This document shows, in pieces, positions 24,882-34,277 of a stretch of 50,531 nt of DNA. The position numbers were made by a program, and so were the translations under genes. Under the pieces are notes generated by a model, which did no database searches, was not told the origin of the DNA, and saw only the letters and a list, made by a program, of their open reading frames with translations. Origin of the DNA: Bryobacterales bacterium. Lineage in GTDB: Bacteria > Acidobacteriota > Terriglobia > Bryobacterales > Bryobacteraceae. The DNA lies in assembly GCA_003167255.1 (NCBI GenBank), contig PMTR01000038.1:1-50531 (forward strand). Direction: 5' to 3'. Each line of letters starts with the position of its first letter. Position 1 is the stretch's first letter.

Positions 24882-25188
24882 CAATCTTACTTTCAGTTGA
24901 TTGCAGCGGATTTTCCGCGCGTGGCCTTGGCCTGCGTAACTTGACTCGTTCGCTTCTTGTCCGCAGCACCTACGCAATCGGCACGGGCGCGACTTTCGAC
25001 GTAGCTCTTGATGGCGTTCTCCGCCCGATCAGGAAGTAACGCGCTCCCCACCAAGTGAGCCATATGGGCCAACCGGCCCTTGCAGAACACGACCTACCGT
25101 CTCGGTGATTGACGCCGTAGTGTTCCTGGTCGAGGCGACGAAGCACCCTGAGGCGAGAGCGTTCCGGGAGACGCTCGCGGCGCGCACG
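24882..25188. other. Island end without a confident gene
   Basis: About 300 bases between the tRNA repeat and the darG stop. A GTG-initiated minus-strand frame of 65 codons (24893-25090) has plausible composition, and a neighbouring frame continues the same look upstream, which could mean a frameshifted remnant. I recognise no family and do not call a gene. Confidence 0.35.
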
Positions 25189-26226
25189 TCAGTCGAGCCA
25201 GCCTTGGGCGGCGAGGACATCACGGGCGAGAGCGATCTGCTGATGCCCGAAGTTTTTCTTGCGCTCATTCCAAGCATAGGTGCGCTCGATAGCATCTTCG
25301 CCCGACTTCGCCCCTTCCCGAGTGCAGACCCAATGCACAGTCGCGAGGAGTTCCATTCCATAAGGCGTCTCGAACCCATGAATGAGTCTTGCCACCCGAT
25401 CAAATCGGGCCTGCGTGCCGGGATGCGATTCGATGAACGCGGAGGCTGATTCGGTCACCCCCGGAAGGAGTTCGATCGGCCGCTCCGGGTCGTCTTCTGC
25501 ATCTCCGTAACCGCTGATGAAGTGTCCTTCGACGAGGCTCAGCACGTGCCGGAGGTTCTTCGCGTAAGGGCCATACGTCGCCTTCTCATACTTAAGCCGA
25601 AGATTCTCCCCCGCCTCTTGCATGAAGTACATTAGCTTGTGAATCTCAAGCAGGGTGATGAACGGGTCCATGACCGCGGCGAGATATCGCGACATCAGTT
25701 CGACTAGCACCGCGCGGCCCGGAGTCATCGCCGGTGCGCGCTTTTCCTTGGCCATTTCTTCTGCTTTGGGAGCGCCCGCAGGTGCAAATAGGGCCACTCT
25801 CACGTCGGGCAGCTCTTGGAAGGCGCTCACGATCAAGGGGCGGACCTTGTTCCAGTCGAGTCCCCCGAGACCGCAACCCAACGGGGGAACTGCAACCGAC
25901 CGGATGCCGCGTTTCTTGATCTCATGGACAAGCGCCAGTAGTCCAGCGTCAATGTCCTGCATCTTGCTCTTCCCTTTCCAGTGCCGCTTCGTTGGGAAAT
26001 TGATGATGTACTTGGGACCGGTGAGGAGGCCCGTTTCAAAGACGAGCATCTTCCCGGGGCGAACCTCTTCCCGCTCACACGCTGCCCCATAGAACTGGAA
26101 GTTTTCCGGATACGCCTTTCGGAATTGCAGCGCGATACCCCTGCCCATCACGCCAACACAGTTCACGGTGTTGACGAGAGCCTCGGTGTCCGCAAGCAAG
26201 ATGTCCCCGTGGGCGAGCTCTATCAT
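25189..26226 (-). CDS. darG: DarG-like macrodomain antitoxin (DNA ADP-ribosylglycohydrolase)
   Basis: Protein of 345 residues. The N-terminal macrodomain (about 1-155) shows HGDILLADTEALVNTVNCVG, MGRGIALQFRKAYP, INFPTKRHWKGKS and PPLGCGLGGLDW, matching DarG enzymes that remove ADP-ribose from thymidine in DNA. The C-terminal ~180 residues (LLEIHKLMYFMQEAGE, YEKATYGPYAKNLRHVL) match the DarG domain that binds and blocks DarT. The ATG at 26226 follows AGGAGAGG, which overlaps the darT stop region ten bases upstream. It is the second gene of the operon and reads toward the tRNA. Together the pair forms a toxin-antitoxin system known in other bacteria to stop phage replication. Confidence 0.92.
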   Translation of the reverse strand: MIELAHGDILLADTEALVNTVNCVGVMGRGIALQFRKAYPENFQFYGAACEREEVRPGKMLVFETGLLTGPKYIINFPTKRHWKGKSKMQDIDAGLLALVHEIKKRGIRSVAVPPLGCGLGGLDWNKVRPLIVSAFQELPDVRVALFAPAGAPKAEEMAKEKRAPAMTPGRAVLVELMSRYLAAVMDPFITLLEIHKLMYFMQEAGENLRLKYEKATYGPYAKNLRHVLSLVEGHFISGYGDAEDDPERPIELLPGVTESASAFIESHPGTQARFDRVARLIHGFETPYGMELLATVHWVCTREGAKSGEDAIERTYAWNERKKNFGHQQIALARDVLAAQGWLD

Positions 26227-26236
26227 CGTCCTCTCC

Positions 26237-26968
26237 TTAGTAGTACCAATTTCGCACAACAACAATCTGTGGCTTATGGCCGGCGTTCCGGATGGCTTCC
26301 GCCGCCTGGTCTGCCGTGTTTTCGTCGATAACGCCGATCCGTTCCACCAGCCCCCACGGGAAAGACTCCTCAACGAGGAACTCAGCCTGCTTCCGCTCTT
26401 TCACGATCGGATCCCGCCAGTCGTTCTCGTTGATCGCCTCCCAGTCCAAACCACCAAGCTGCTCGATATCGTCAAAGAAGGGGGTGTATCGAGCACCAGC
26501 GTTACCGTTGCTGAACGCCCAACGGCGGGGAACCGAATCCGCCCACTTAACCACGGCCCTCAAATCTGCCTCCAAATGCAGAATCGGGCGCTGTCCGCCG
26601 CGGTACGCCAAATCCGGGTGATTTCCTTTGTGCAACAAGAAAAGCATGATCGAGCGTGGACAGAAATAAAACGGGACGTACTCTCCAACCCTCGTACCGG
26701 GGTGACAACACACCTCAAGCTCTTCAAGGCGCCGCCGCTTAATCTCACTCATCCCGATGATCCGACAGTTCAGTCCTCGCCGCATGCGCTCCGCATCAGA
26801 CCAGAGCACGGTATCGACGATCTGGGGCAGATTCTCCAGATGCGTGATGTGATAGATTTTCGGGTTCAGCGGCCCCACGGATCTTTCATTGTAGATGCTT
26901 CCGTGGAACTGCGGACAATTCAGGACGCAATGAAGAATCAGCGCGAACCAAACAGTACATTGCGGCAT
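26237..26968 (-). CDS. darT: DarT-like toxin (ssDNA thymidine ADP-ribosyltransferase, DUF4433)
   Basis: Protein of 243 residues from the ATG at 26968. A GTG at 26878 would remove 30 residues and give a start just before PKIYHITHLENLP, where most DarT proteins begin, so it is the likelier true start. DarT features are KIYHITH (NAD-binding His), SEIKRRRLEELEV, YVPFYFCPRSIMLFLL and KQAEFLVEE with the probable catalytic Glu196. The enzyme uses NAD to ADP-ribosylate thymidine in single-stranded DNA. It precedes darG by ten bases. GC content looks lower than in flanking genes, in line with transfer. Confidence 0.92.
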   Translation of the reverse strand: MPQCTVWFALILHCVLNCPQFHGSIYNERSVGPLNPKIYHITHLENLPQIVDTVLWSDAERMRRGLNCRIIGMSEIKRRRLEELEVCCHPGTRVGEYVPFYFCPRSIMLFLLHKGNHPDLAYRGGQRPILHLEADLRAVVKWADSVPRRWAFSNGNAGARYTPFFDDIEQLGGLDWEAINENDWRDPIVKERKQAEFLVEESFPWGLVERIGVIDENTADQAAEAIRNAGHKPQIVVVRNWYY

Positions 26969-26992
26969 CCAGCGGAAGCCTTACAGCCGGAC

Positions 26993-27041
26993 TTACACCC
27001 AGAAGGTCCGCGGTTCGAGCCCGCGACCGCCCACCATGGAA
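26993..27041. repeat. attR-like 49-bp direct repeat (partial tRNA-Val)
   Basis: Exact copy of 24833-24881. Only the 3' half of the tRNA is present, so this is not a functional tRNA. It marks the right end of the 2,160-base darTG island; bases beyond it are presumably the original flank of the tRNA gene. Confidence 0.9.
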
Positions 27042-27278
27042 TCAACCACTTACGCCTTAGTTCACGCTGCTCTCGGCTTTCTTGACCGCTACCTTGACCA
27101 CTACTGGCCCAAAAATCCCGTCCATTTTATCGGCCGCGCTTTTCTGCGCCGCCGGTCAGGCGGCGCCGAAGAGCACGAGTAGCGCCGCCCGGGCTACCTT
27201 ACACGTGCATGGGAGCCGGCAGGTGTTTCGCTGACCCTATTCTCTTACTCAGGGCTGTTGCCGCTTCCGTATTCTAAT
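27042..27278. other. Gap right of the darTG island
   Basis: No confident gene. A 48-codon frame begins at the ATG that overlaps the repeat (27036-27182), but it has no ribosome site. Confidence 0.35.
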
Positions 27279-28127
27279 TTAGTAGTTCAGCTTCGCGAGG
27301 TATTCGTAGCTCTGGCGCAGCGAATCGACCGGGTTGCCCGGGGTTTGGTCCTGTTCCACAAAGTAGTGCTTCACTCCAGCCTCGGCGGCCGCCGCCAGCG
27401 TTTTCGGAATGTCGATCATGCCGTTGCCGACCTCGCGGAATGCGGTTCTCGGCACGTCCTCGCTGTAGCGCTTTTCCGTGCCTTCCGCGACGTTCTTGAT
27501 GTGGAGCATCTCGATCCGGCTCCCGTACTTCTTTATTACGTCGGCCGGCTCCAGACCGGCCACCCGCGCCCACATGATGTCGAGTTCAAGGCCGGCCAGC
27601 TTAGGGTCGGCCGTCTGCAGCAGCACGTCGAGCAGCGTCCCGTTTCCGGAGGGAGCGAAATCGAACGCATGATTGTGGTAGCACAGGCGCATGCCCAGCT
27701 TCTGGCACATCTCGCCGGCCTTGTTCAGCGTATCGCCCAACCTGCGCACCACATCCGCGCCGCCCCGGTCGGCCGGCGCGACGTAGGGGCACACCACGTA
27801 CTGCACGCCGCGCGTCTTGGCGTCCTCGATCGCGGCCGGCAGTTGGGCCTGGCGGCCAATGAACAGCGTTGAATCGAGGTGCAGGCTCACGGGCTTGAGC
27901 GAGGTCTGCTTGAGGGCCGCGGAAATCTTATCCAGGTTGTCCGCGGTGAGCTCCACTTCGCGGTAGCCGATTTGTTCCACCTGGCGCAGAACCTCCAGCG
28001 GGTTCTGCGGCAGGATGCTGCGCACCGTATAGAGTTGTACGCCCACCACGCTCAACGTGCGTGCGAAAGAAGGGACCGCGGAAGCGGCCATGAGACCCAG
28101 GAACGAACGGCGGCCAATCGATTGCAT
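27279..28127 (-). CDS. Sugar phosphate isomerase/epimerase-like TIM barrel, Tat signal
   Basis: Protein of 282 residues with a twin-arginine signal (SIGRRSFLGLMAASAVPSFA), so it is probably periplasmic. The xylose isomerase-like TIM barrel (PF01261) is shown by VGVQLYTVRSIL, REVELTADN, GMRLCYHNHAFDF, GLELDIMWARVAGLEP and IEMLHIKNV, with the expected metal ligands His, Glu, Asp and His. Related acidobacterial and planctomycete proteins accompany oligosaccharide breakdown, possibly as 3-keto-sugar epimerases or lyases. The substrate is unknown. It is a single minus-strand gene; AAGG lies very close to the ATG. Confidence 0.82.
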   Translation of the reverse strand: MQSIGRRSFLGLMAASAVPSFARTLSVVGVQLYTVRSILPQNPLEVLRQVEQIGYREVELTADNLDKISAALKQTSLKPVSLHLDSTLFIGRQAQLPAAIEDAKTRGVQYVVCPYVAPADRGGADVVRRLGDTLNKAGEMCQKLGMRLCYHNHAFDFAPSGNGTLLDVLLQTADPKLAGLELDIMWARVAGLEPADVIKKYGSRIEMLHIKNVAEGTEKRYSEDVPRTAFREVGNGMIDIPKTLAAAAEAGVKHYFVEQDQTPGNPVDSLRQSYEYLAKLNY

Positions 28128-28577
28128 ACCTTAATCCTATACCGCACACGTGGGGTCAGGCTTTCAGCCTGCTACCGACTTTCTAATTTAGCGGGCCGAA
28201 GCGTGAAAAAGACCGTCGCAGGGCACCTCCGTTTAGAGATAACATCGTGGTCTCCGACGTGTCGCCATGCTCTACTTCATCTTCTGTTTCGCTGGCTGCC
28301 ATCGTGCTACCGATATCACCAGTTAACTGGCAGATGGTGGCACTTTCTTTCCCGGCCCGACGACGAGGGACAAGAGCGGGCCGGCCGGCGTGGCCATTCG
28401 GCGTGTTCGCTGCGGCCAAGGTAGTCCCGCAAGGACTCCTCTATCTTTGGTTCGGCGATCTTGGCCCAATCGCCCAGCCAGCCGTCATTTGATGGGGGCA
28501 CGCTTTTCGCGCGCAGTAGCCCCAATGATCCTCCCCAAGAGGTGGCAATTGGGCGTCTAATGGGTCAGGAGGTACCC
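28128..28577. other. 450-base gap without a confident gene
   Basis: Short overlapping frames exist on both strands but none has a family match, ribosome site and consistent composition. A GTGGGG..CAGGCTTTCAGCCTGC dyad near 28149-28170 resembles sequences at 1061-1098 and 11355-11410 and may be a further dispersed repeat. The promoter of the following secreted protein should be at the right end. Confidence 0.4.
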
Positions 28578-29144
28578 GTGAAACGTTCCGCGATGGTCCT
28601 TGCATCGGCGCTTCTGGCAACCGCCGTGTTGCCGGTACGCGCCCAGGAGAAGAAGGATGCCGCCCTTACCGCTACCTACAAGGTTGAGTTCCGAATTCGG
28701 GATGGAAGCGATGCCGCGGCCAGGGACGGACGCCGCTATACGATGTTGATCGACACTACGGGACAAGGCACATTCCACGTGGGAGATCGCGTGCCAGTGG
28801 TGACGGGATCGTTCCAGCCGGGCGGCGCCGGCGTCAGCCCACTTGTCAACACACAGTTCTCGTACTTCGACACCGGGGTGAACATCGATACCAAGCTCAT
28901 CGAACAGCAGCAGGGAAAAGTGACTATCAGTGCCACGATCGACGTCAGTACAATCGTGACGCACAAACCGGATACGTCAGGGGCGGTTCAGAGTCCCGTG
29001 TTGCTACAACCCACGGTTTCGCAGATTCGAATCGGAGTGAACGCAACAGTATCGCCAGGGAAGGCCTCACAGGTGGCGTCTATCGACGATCCGGTGTCAC
29101 AGAGGAAGTTTGACGTGGAAGCCGTCGTAACGAAGGTGCAGTAG
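28578..29144 (+). CDS. Secreted protein of unknown function
   Basis: Protein of 188 residues, GTG start with an excellent AGGAGGT site four bases upstream. It has a signal peptide (RSAMVLASALLATAVLPVRAQ). The mature part is beta-rich: YKVEFRIRDGS, RRYTMLIDTTGQGTFHVGD, SYFDTGVNIDTKLIEQQQGK, RIGVNATVSPGKASQVASIDDP. This resembles acidobacterial exported proteins of unknown role whose strands recall the secretin beta-domain, but I cannot assign a family. It precedes the GH44 gene by about 110 bases on the same strand. Confidence 0.7.
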   Translation: MKRSAMVLASALLATAVLPVRAQEKKDAALTATYKVEFRIRDGSDAAARDGRRYTMLIDTTGQGTFHVGDRVPVVTGSFQPGGAGVSPLVNTQFSYFDTGVNIDTKLIEQQQGKVTISATIDVSTIVTHKPDTSGAVQSPVLLQPTVSQIRIGVNATVSPGKASQVASIDDPVSQRKFDVEAVVTKVQ

Positions 29145-29254
29145 GGCCGAGGCTGGCTGGTTGCCGTCGATAAAGCATCTCGTGACAGTTTGGACGTACT
29201 GGACGCAAAATGCTGCTTCGGATCAACCGCGCAAGGCAGTAAAATAGTGGCTTG

Positions 29255-31729
29255 ATGAAGCCGTTTCTCGCGATCGCTTTGGGTTGCCTGGCGAGCTTCG
29301 CCGGTGCGGCGCAGCAGGTGGGGCCTGCTCTTTCCGTTGATGCCAGTGCCGGCCAGCACGCCATCTCTCCGGATATCTATGGAATCAGTTTCTACTGGAA
29401 CGTGGGCAGTCCGGCGAACCCCGCGCTGGTGGCTGCCGCGCCCGGCGTGCGGCCCACCGTGCGCCGTTGGGGCGGCAATTCCACCAGCACTTACCACTGG
29501 CAGCTCGACGTCGATAACATCGACGCTGACTGGTTCTATGAAGTGCTGCCCGACACCACCGTGAACGCTTCCAAGCTGCCGGCCGGCTCCTCATTCAACG
29601 CCTTCGCAGACCAGGTGCGGACCACCGGTGGCAAGATCCTGGCGACCATGCCGATTCTGGGTTGGCTGCCCAAGGCTCGCCAGGAGATGTGCAGCTTTAA
29701 CCAGGCCAAGTACCCGAACCAGTGCAAGATCGACCCCTACTATCAATATCACCCGGTGACCTGCGGCGATGGCATTCAGTACACGCCCGCGTGTGGCACG
29801 CCCTCGGTGAACGACGGGAAGGCGCCATCGAATCCGGTGTACATCCAGAACGATCCTACCGACGCCTACGCCCAGTATGACCAGACCTTCCAAGCTGCCT
29901 GGATTCAATATCTGATTACCCGCTACGGCAAAGGGGGCCAGGGTGGTGTGGCGATCTGGAGCCTGGACAACGAACCGATCTGGTGGGACTCGACCCACCG
30001 CGACATCCATCCCAAGCCCTACACTTACGACGAGGTCCTCAGCCTCAACACGACCTACGCCGCAGCGATCAAGCAGGCGGACCCGACGGCCTTGGTTTCT
30101 GGACCGGTGGCGGATAATTGGTCGTCGCTGTTTTTTTCGAAGAAAGACATCGTCGCCGGGTGGAGCTCGCCTGGTGGTCAATACTGGTCGAACCCGGTCG
30201 ACCGCAACGCGCACAGTGGCGTGCCGTTCCTGCCCTGGTATCTCCAGCAGATGCGGAATTACGAGCAGCAGCATGGAACGCGGCTGCTGGATATCCTCGA
30301 CATCCACGCCTATTACGAACCCAGCGCACTGGACAGTGGAACCGAATCCGCGGCCAACGACGCGCTGCGTCTCGATTCCACGCGCGAATTCTGGGACCCC
30401 ACCTACGTGGTGACGGGCGATTACTGGATCGTCGACCCGGATAATAACGGCGCACCCATCGCGCCACAGTTGATTCCGCGGCTCCGCCAGATTATTGCGC
30501 AGAACTATCCGGAAACGAAAACCGCCATTTCCGAATACAACTGGACGGGCCTGAACACGTTGAACGGCGGGCTGGCGCAGGCCGAGCTGCTGGGCGTATT
30601 CGGGCGGGAAGGGTTGGATATGGCGATGCTGTGGGGCCCGCCGGGTCCCACCGATCCAGGCGCGTTCGCATTCCAGATCTACCGCAATTACGACGGCATG
30701 GGCGGCGCGTTCGGCGAGACCAGCGTGCAGTCTACCAGTGCAGACCTCAGCAGCCTCTCCGTGTTCGGCGCGCTTCGGTCAGACCTGAGCCTCACCGCTA
30801 TGGTGATCAATAAGACCGGCAACGATCTGAGCAGCACGCTGAGCCTGGCGAACTTCGCCGCAGGCCCGGCGGCGCACGTCTGGCGGTACGGCGGCGCGAA
30901 CCTGGCCGCGATCGTGGAGCAACCCGGCATCGCCACCAACGCTGGCTCGCTGACCACCGTGTTTCCAGCTAATTCCATCACCTTGCTGGTGATCCCGCCG
31001 GCCCCATTGCCGGTGCCGAAACCGGTCGTGCAGGCGGTGACCAACGCGGCCTCATACGGCCTCGCCATCGCGCCCGGACAGATGGTGGACATCTGGGGCA
31101 CAGGCATGGGTCCCGCCGCTCTGGCCGGCCTCACGTTGGACTCGAGCGGCATGGTGAGCACCGCCGTCGCCAGTGTTCGCGTCTTGTTCGACGGCGTTCC
31201 GGCGCCGCTGGTGTTCGTTTCGGCCACGCAGTGCTCGGCCGTGGTGCCCTATTTCGGCGCCACCAATCCGGCGACGCACGTGCAGGTGGAATACCAGGGT
31301 GTGCGCAGCGATCCGCTCAAGGTCCCGGTCGGCGCAACGGCGCCCGGTTTGTTCACCGCGAGCGCGAGTGGAATGGGGCAGGGATCCATTCTGAACCAGG
31401 ACAACAGCATCAATTCGGTGGCCAATCCCGCCAGCCGCGGCTCGGTTGTCATCCTGTGGGCCACGGGCGAAGGCCTCACCGACCCTCCGGGTGTGGATGG
31501 GCGGCCCGCCGTGGATGTTCTGCCCAAACCACTGGCCGCGGTTTCCGTTGACATCGGCGGCCAGCCGGCCACGGTTCAGTATGCCGGGGCTGCTCCGGGG
31601 TACATGCCGGGCGTGCTGCAGATCAACGCGCAGATGTCGCCGGGCGTGCAAGCGGGCAGCAACGTGCCGGTCCACATAACCATCAGCGGCGTGTCCAGCC
31701 AGGACGGAGTAACGCTGGCCGTGCGGTAG
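29255..31729 (+). CDS. GH44 endoglucanase-like enzyme with TIGR03437-type C-terminal domain
   Basis: Protein of 824 residues with a signal peptide (MKPFLAIALGCLASFAGAAQ). GH44 catalytic features are YGISFYWNVG, VRRWGGNSTSTYHW, IWSLDNEPIWWD with the acid/base Glu near residue 240, and AISEYNWTG with the nucleophile Glu near 426. GH44 enzymes cleave beta-1,4-glucan or xyloglucan. From about residue 590 (VVQAVTNAASYGLAIAPGQ) to the end lies a TIGR03437-type domain found on exported proteins of Solibacter relatives, probably for surface attachment or secretion. The start is the ATG at 29255. The lipase at 34857-36557 carries a related C-terminal domain. Confidence 0.88.
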   Translation: MKPFLAIALGCLASFAGAAQQVGPALSVDASAGQHAISPDIYGISFYWNVGSPANPALVAAAPGVRPTVRRWGGNSTSTYHWQLDVDNIDADWFYEVLPDTTVNASKLPAGSSFNAFADQVRTTGGKILATMPILGWLPKARQEMCSFNQAKYPNQCKIDPYYQYHPVTCGDGIQYTPACGTPSVNDGKAPSNPVYIQNDPTDAYAQYDQTFQAAWIQYLITRYGKGGQGGVAIWSLDNEPIWWDSTHRDIHPKPYTYDEVLSLNTTYAAAIKQADPTALVSGPVADNWSSLFFSKKDIVAGWSSPGGQYWSNPVDRNAHSGVPFLPWYLQQMRNYEQQHGTRLLDILDIHAYYEPSALDSGTESAANDALRLDSTREFWDPTYVVTGDYWIVDPDNNGAPIAPQLIPRLRQIIAQNYPETKTAISEYNWTGLNTLNGGLAQAELLGVFGREGLDMAMLWGPPGPTDPGAFAFQIYRNYDGMGGAFGETSVQSTSADLSSLSVFGALRSDLSLTAMVINKTGNDLSSTLSLANFAAGPAAHVWRYGGANLAAIVEQPGIATNAGSLTTVFPANSITLLVIPPAPLPVPKPVVQAVTNAASYGLAIAPGQMVDIWGTGMGPAALAGLTLDSSGMVSTAVASVRVLFDGVPAPLVFVSATQCSAVVPYFGATNPATHVQVEYQGVRSDPLKVPVGATAPGLFTASASGMGQGSILNQDNSINSVANPASRGSVVILWATGEGLTDPPGVDGRPAVDVLPKPLAAVSVDIGGQPATVQYAGAAPGYMPGVLQINAQMSPGVQAGSNVPVHITISGVSSQDGVTLAVR

Positions 31730-31908
31730 CGGCCGGGCATTTCCGGGAAAATTCCGGGCGATTCGCCCCAAGTGGCACTGACCGATTCGCCGCAAGAAGA
31801 GGTGGGCCGGAAACGGCCGGTTTCCAAACGGCTCCAGTTGCGATTTGCGGGGCGGTTTAACGTCTACAATGGCGAATAGCGGTCAACGACATCGGAAAGG
31901 ATGAAATC

Positions 31909-32160
31909 ATGCGCTTCGCAGACCTGTACACGAAAGTGATCCTGACAATAATCGCTGTATCGCTGGCTTGGAATACTCTAGGCCGGCTCCGTGTTCCCGC
32001 CGTTCACGCCCAATCCACATCGTCGCAATATTTTGTTGAACAAATTGCGGCGGATCAAACGGACCTTGCAGCAGCGATAAATAATGCGGCCAAAGGACGG
32101 CAGTTAATCACTATGATCCCGTTCGATCAGCAGGGAAAGTACCTTGCGGTGTACAAATAG
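31909..32160 (+). CDS. Small exported or membrane-anchored hypothetical protein
   Basis: Protein of 83 residues with GGAAAGG ahead of the ATG. The N-terminus is hydrophobic (VILTIIAVSLAWNTLG) and ends near AVHAQS, compatible with signal cleavage. The rest (AADQTDLAAAINNAAKGRQL, MIPFDQQGKYLAVYK) is polar and unrecognised. It lies between the GH44 and GH97 genes on the same strand. Confidence 0.6.
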   Translation: MRFADLYTKVILTIIAVSLAWNTLGRLRVPAVHAQSTSSQYFVEQIAADQTDLAAAINNAAKGRQLITMIPFDQQGKYLAVYK

Positions 32161-32267
32161 CAAGGGCGCTGCCGCCATCGCTGCTGCCGTTGGCTGGCGC
32201 TCTGCGGCGACCCCGTTTCAATTCGATCCAGGGGTGACGCGCTGTCGAAAAACTAGCTGAGAATAGA

Positions 32268-34277
32268 ATGATGATGATCATGAAGAGCTGCCCCGCCCTG
32301 TGTGCCTGTCTTCTTCTGTCTGCCGGTCTGGCGTCCGCTCAAACCGGGCCGGCAACCGTATCGTCCCCGGATGGCGCAATCCAGGCGACGTTCTCAACCG
32401 TGGCCGGTCCCGCGGCGCAGCCCACCGGCGGCCAGTTGGTCTATGAGGTGACCTATCGCGGCAAGCCCATGATCGAACGCTCGAACCTCGGGCTCGACCT
32501 GCTGGGCCAGCCGGTCCTTGGTGCCGCCGTGCGCATCGAAGCCGTGCGCTCCTCCAAAATCGATGAAACCTACGAAGTCCCGGCGGGGAAATCCAAATCC
32601 ATACGCAACGTCTGCAACGCCGTCGCCATCGACCTGCGCGAGACCGCGGGGCTTTCGCGGCAATTCACGGTGGAAGCGCGGGCCTACGACGATGGTGTGG
32701 CCTTCCGCTACGTGGTTCCCCGCCAGGACGCCCTGACCGACCTGCTCATCGTCAACGAGAAGACCCAGTTCGTAATCGCCAAGGACGCTACCACCTACCC
32801 CCTGATCCTGCGGAACTTTCGAACTTCGTGGGAGGACAACTACCAGATCCTTCCGTTAAGCGCCATCCACCCGGAGTCTCTCATCGCCCTACCCCTGCTC
32901 ACCGAATTGCCCGGCGTCGGGTTCCTGGCCATCACCGAGGCGCATATCGAAAACTACTCGGGCATGTATCTGACGCACTCGGGTCGGGACGCCAAAGCCC
33001 TTGAGGCGCGTCTCTCTCCCCATATCGACGACCCCAACCTCTCGGTGGCGGTGGCCACTCCGGCCCCGTCGCCGTGGCGCGTGCTGATGATCGCGAGCGC
33101 GCCGGGGCGGCTGATCGAATCGCACATCGTCGACAACCTCAATCCGCCCTCGGCGATCGCCGATACCTCCTGGATCAAGCCCGGCAAGGCCGCCTGGGAC
33201 TGGTGGTCCGGCCCTTATGACGAGAACGTGAACTTCCGGCCCGGTAAGAACACGGCCACCGCCAAGCACTACGTGGATTTCGCCTCGCAAGCCGGCTTCG
33301 AATACTTCATGCTGGATGGCGGCTGGGCCCGCCCGGTCGCGCCGGGACCCTATGATTCCGGAAGCGACCTCTCGCAGGCCAACCCCAATATCGACATGCC
33401 GGAGTTGCTCAGCTACGCGCAGTCGAAGAACGTCAAGATCTGGCTATGGGCCCATTGGACCGACATGAACCGCCAGATCGACCAGGTCTTTCCGCTCTAC
33501 GAGAAATGGGGCATCGCCGGCGTGAAGATCGATTTCATGGATCGCGACGACCAGCAGATGGTGGATTTCTACCGAAGCGTGGCGAAGAAAGCCGCCGACC
33601 ACCATCTGATGGTCGATTTCCACGGCGCCTTCAAGCCCGACGGCATCAGCCGCACTTACCCCAACCTCCTGACGCGCGAAGGCGTGCTGGGGCTCGAGTA
33701 CAACAAGTGGAGCGCCCGGGTCACGCCCGACCACAACGTCATGCTGGCCTTTACCCGCATGCTGGCCGGCCCGATGGATTACACCCCCGGCGGCTTCCAC
33801 AACTCCACCGCCGCCGATTTCGTCCCTCGGAATGACCAGCCTATGGTGATGGGGACGCGCGCGCACCAGACCGCCCTTTTCGTGGTCTTCGATAGCCCAC
33901 TCATGATGGTTTCGGATTACCCGGAGGCCTACCAGGGACAGAAGGAGCTGGCCTTCTTGAGCGCGGTGCCGGCGAGCTGGGATGAAACCCGGGTGCTCAA
34001 TGCCAAGGTGGGCGACTATATCACCATCGCCCGGCGGCATGGCCGGGAATGGTATGTCGGCAGCATCGCCGGTTCCCACGGGGCGCAAGTGGAGATCTCG
34101 CTCGAATTCCTGCCTTCCGGCAATTTCATTGCGGAAGTTTATTCGGACGCGCCGGACGCGGCCAGTAACCCAACCCACACGGTGTTGGAACAGAGAAATG
34201 TGAACCGTTCGATGAGTCTCAAGACCACCATGGTCACCGGCGGCGGACAAGCCATCCGCATCCGCCCGGGATCTTAA
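32268..34277 (+). CDS. GH97 alpha-glycosidase, secreted
   Basis: Protein of 669 residues with a signal peptide (CPALCACLLLSAGLASAQ). GH97 architecture is complete: an N-terminal beta-sandwich (SSPDGAIQATFST, YRGKPMIERSNLGL), a TIM barrel (KAAWDWWSGPYDENV, YFMLDGGWA, GVKIDFMDRDDQQMV, YTPGGFHN) and a C-terminal beta domain. The Asp in KIDFMDRDD near residue 420 fits the nucleophile of retaining GH97 alpha-galactosidases; inverting members use Glu residues elsewhere, so alpha-galactosidase is more likely than alpha-glucosidase, by inference. Start: the first of several ATG codons at 32268; 32283 is an alternative. Confidence 0.9.
   Translation: MMMIMKSCPALCACLLLSAGLASAQTGPATVSSPDGAIQATFSTVAGPAAQPTGGQLVYEVTYRGKPMIERSNLGLDLLGQPVLGAAVRIEAVRSSKIDETYEVPAGKSKSIRNVCNAVAIDLRETAGLSRQFTVEARAYDDGVAFRYVVPRQDALTDLLIVNEKTQFVIAKDATTYPLILRNFRTSWEDNYQILPLSAIHPESLIALPLLTELPGVGFLAITEAHIENYSGMYLTHSGRDAKALEARLSPHIDDPNLSVAVATPAPSPWRVLMIASAPGRLIESHIVDNLNPPSAIADTSWIKPGKAAWDWWSGPYDENVNFRPGKNTATAKHYVDFASQAGFEYFMLDGGWARPVAPGPYDSGSDLSQANPNIDMPELLSYAQSKNVKIWLWAHWTDMNRQIDQVFPLYEKWGIAGVKIDFMDRDDQQMVDFYRSVAKKAADHHLMVDFHGAFKPDGISRTYPNLLTREGVLGLEYNKWSARVTPDHNVMLAFTRMLAGPMDYTPGGFHNSTAADFVPRNDQPMVMGTRAHQTALFVVFDSPLMMVSDYPEAYQGQKELAFLSAVPASWDETRVLNAKVGDYITIARRHGREWYVGSIAGSHGAQVEISLEFLPSGNFIAEVYSDAPDAASNPTHTVLEQRNVNRSMSLKTTMVTGGGQAIRIRPGS

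Noticed and set aside
24893-25090. 65-codon minus-strand frame inside the darTG island
   Set aside because: The composition is plausible, but there is no family match or clear ribosome site, and a similar-looking stretch upstream is in another frame. Kept only as a possible remnant.
26993-27029. Second tRNA-Val gene
   Set aside because: Only the part from the anticodon loop onward is present; acceptor 5' strand and D arm are missing.
27036-27182. 48-codon plus-strand frame starting in the right tRNA repeat
   Set aside because: The ATG overlaps the duplicated tRNA end, there is no ribosome site and no recognisable product.
28183-28525. Two overlapping short minus-strand frames in the gap before the secreted protein
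   Set aside because: Neither has a family match and they overlap in different frames. They could be a decayed gene, but evidence is too weak.
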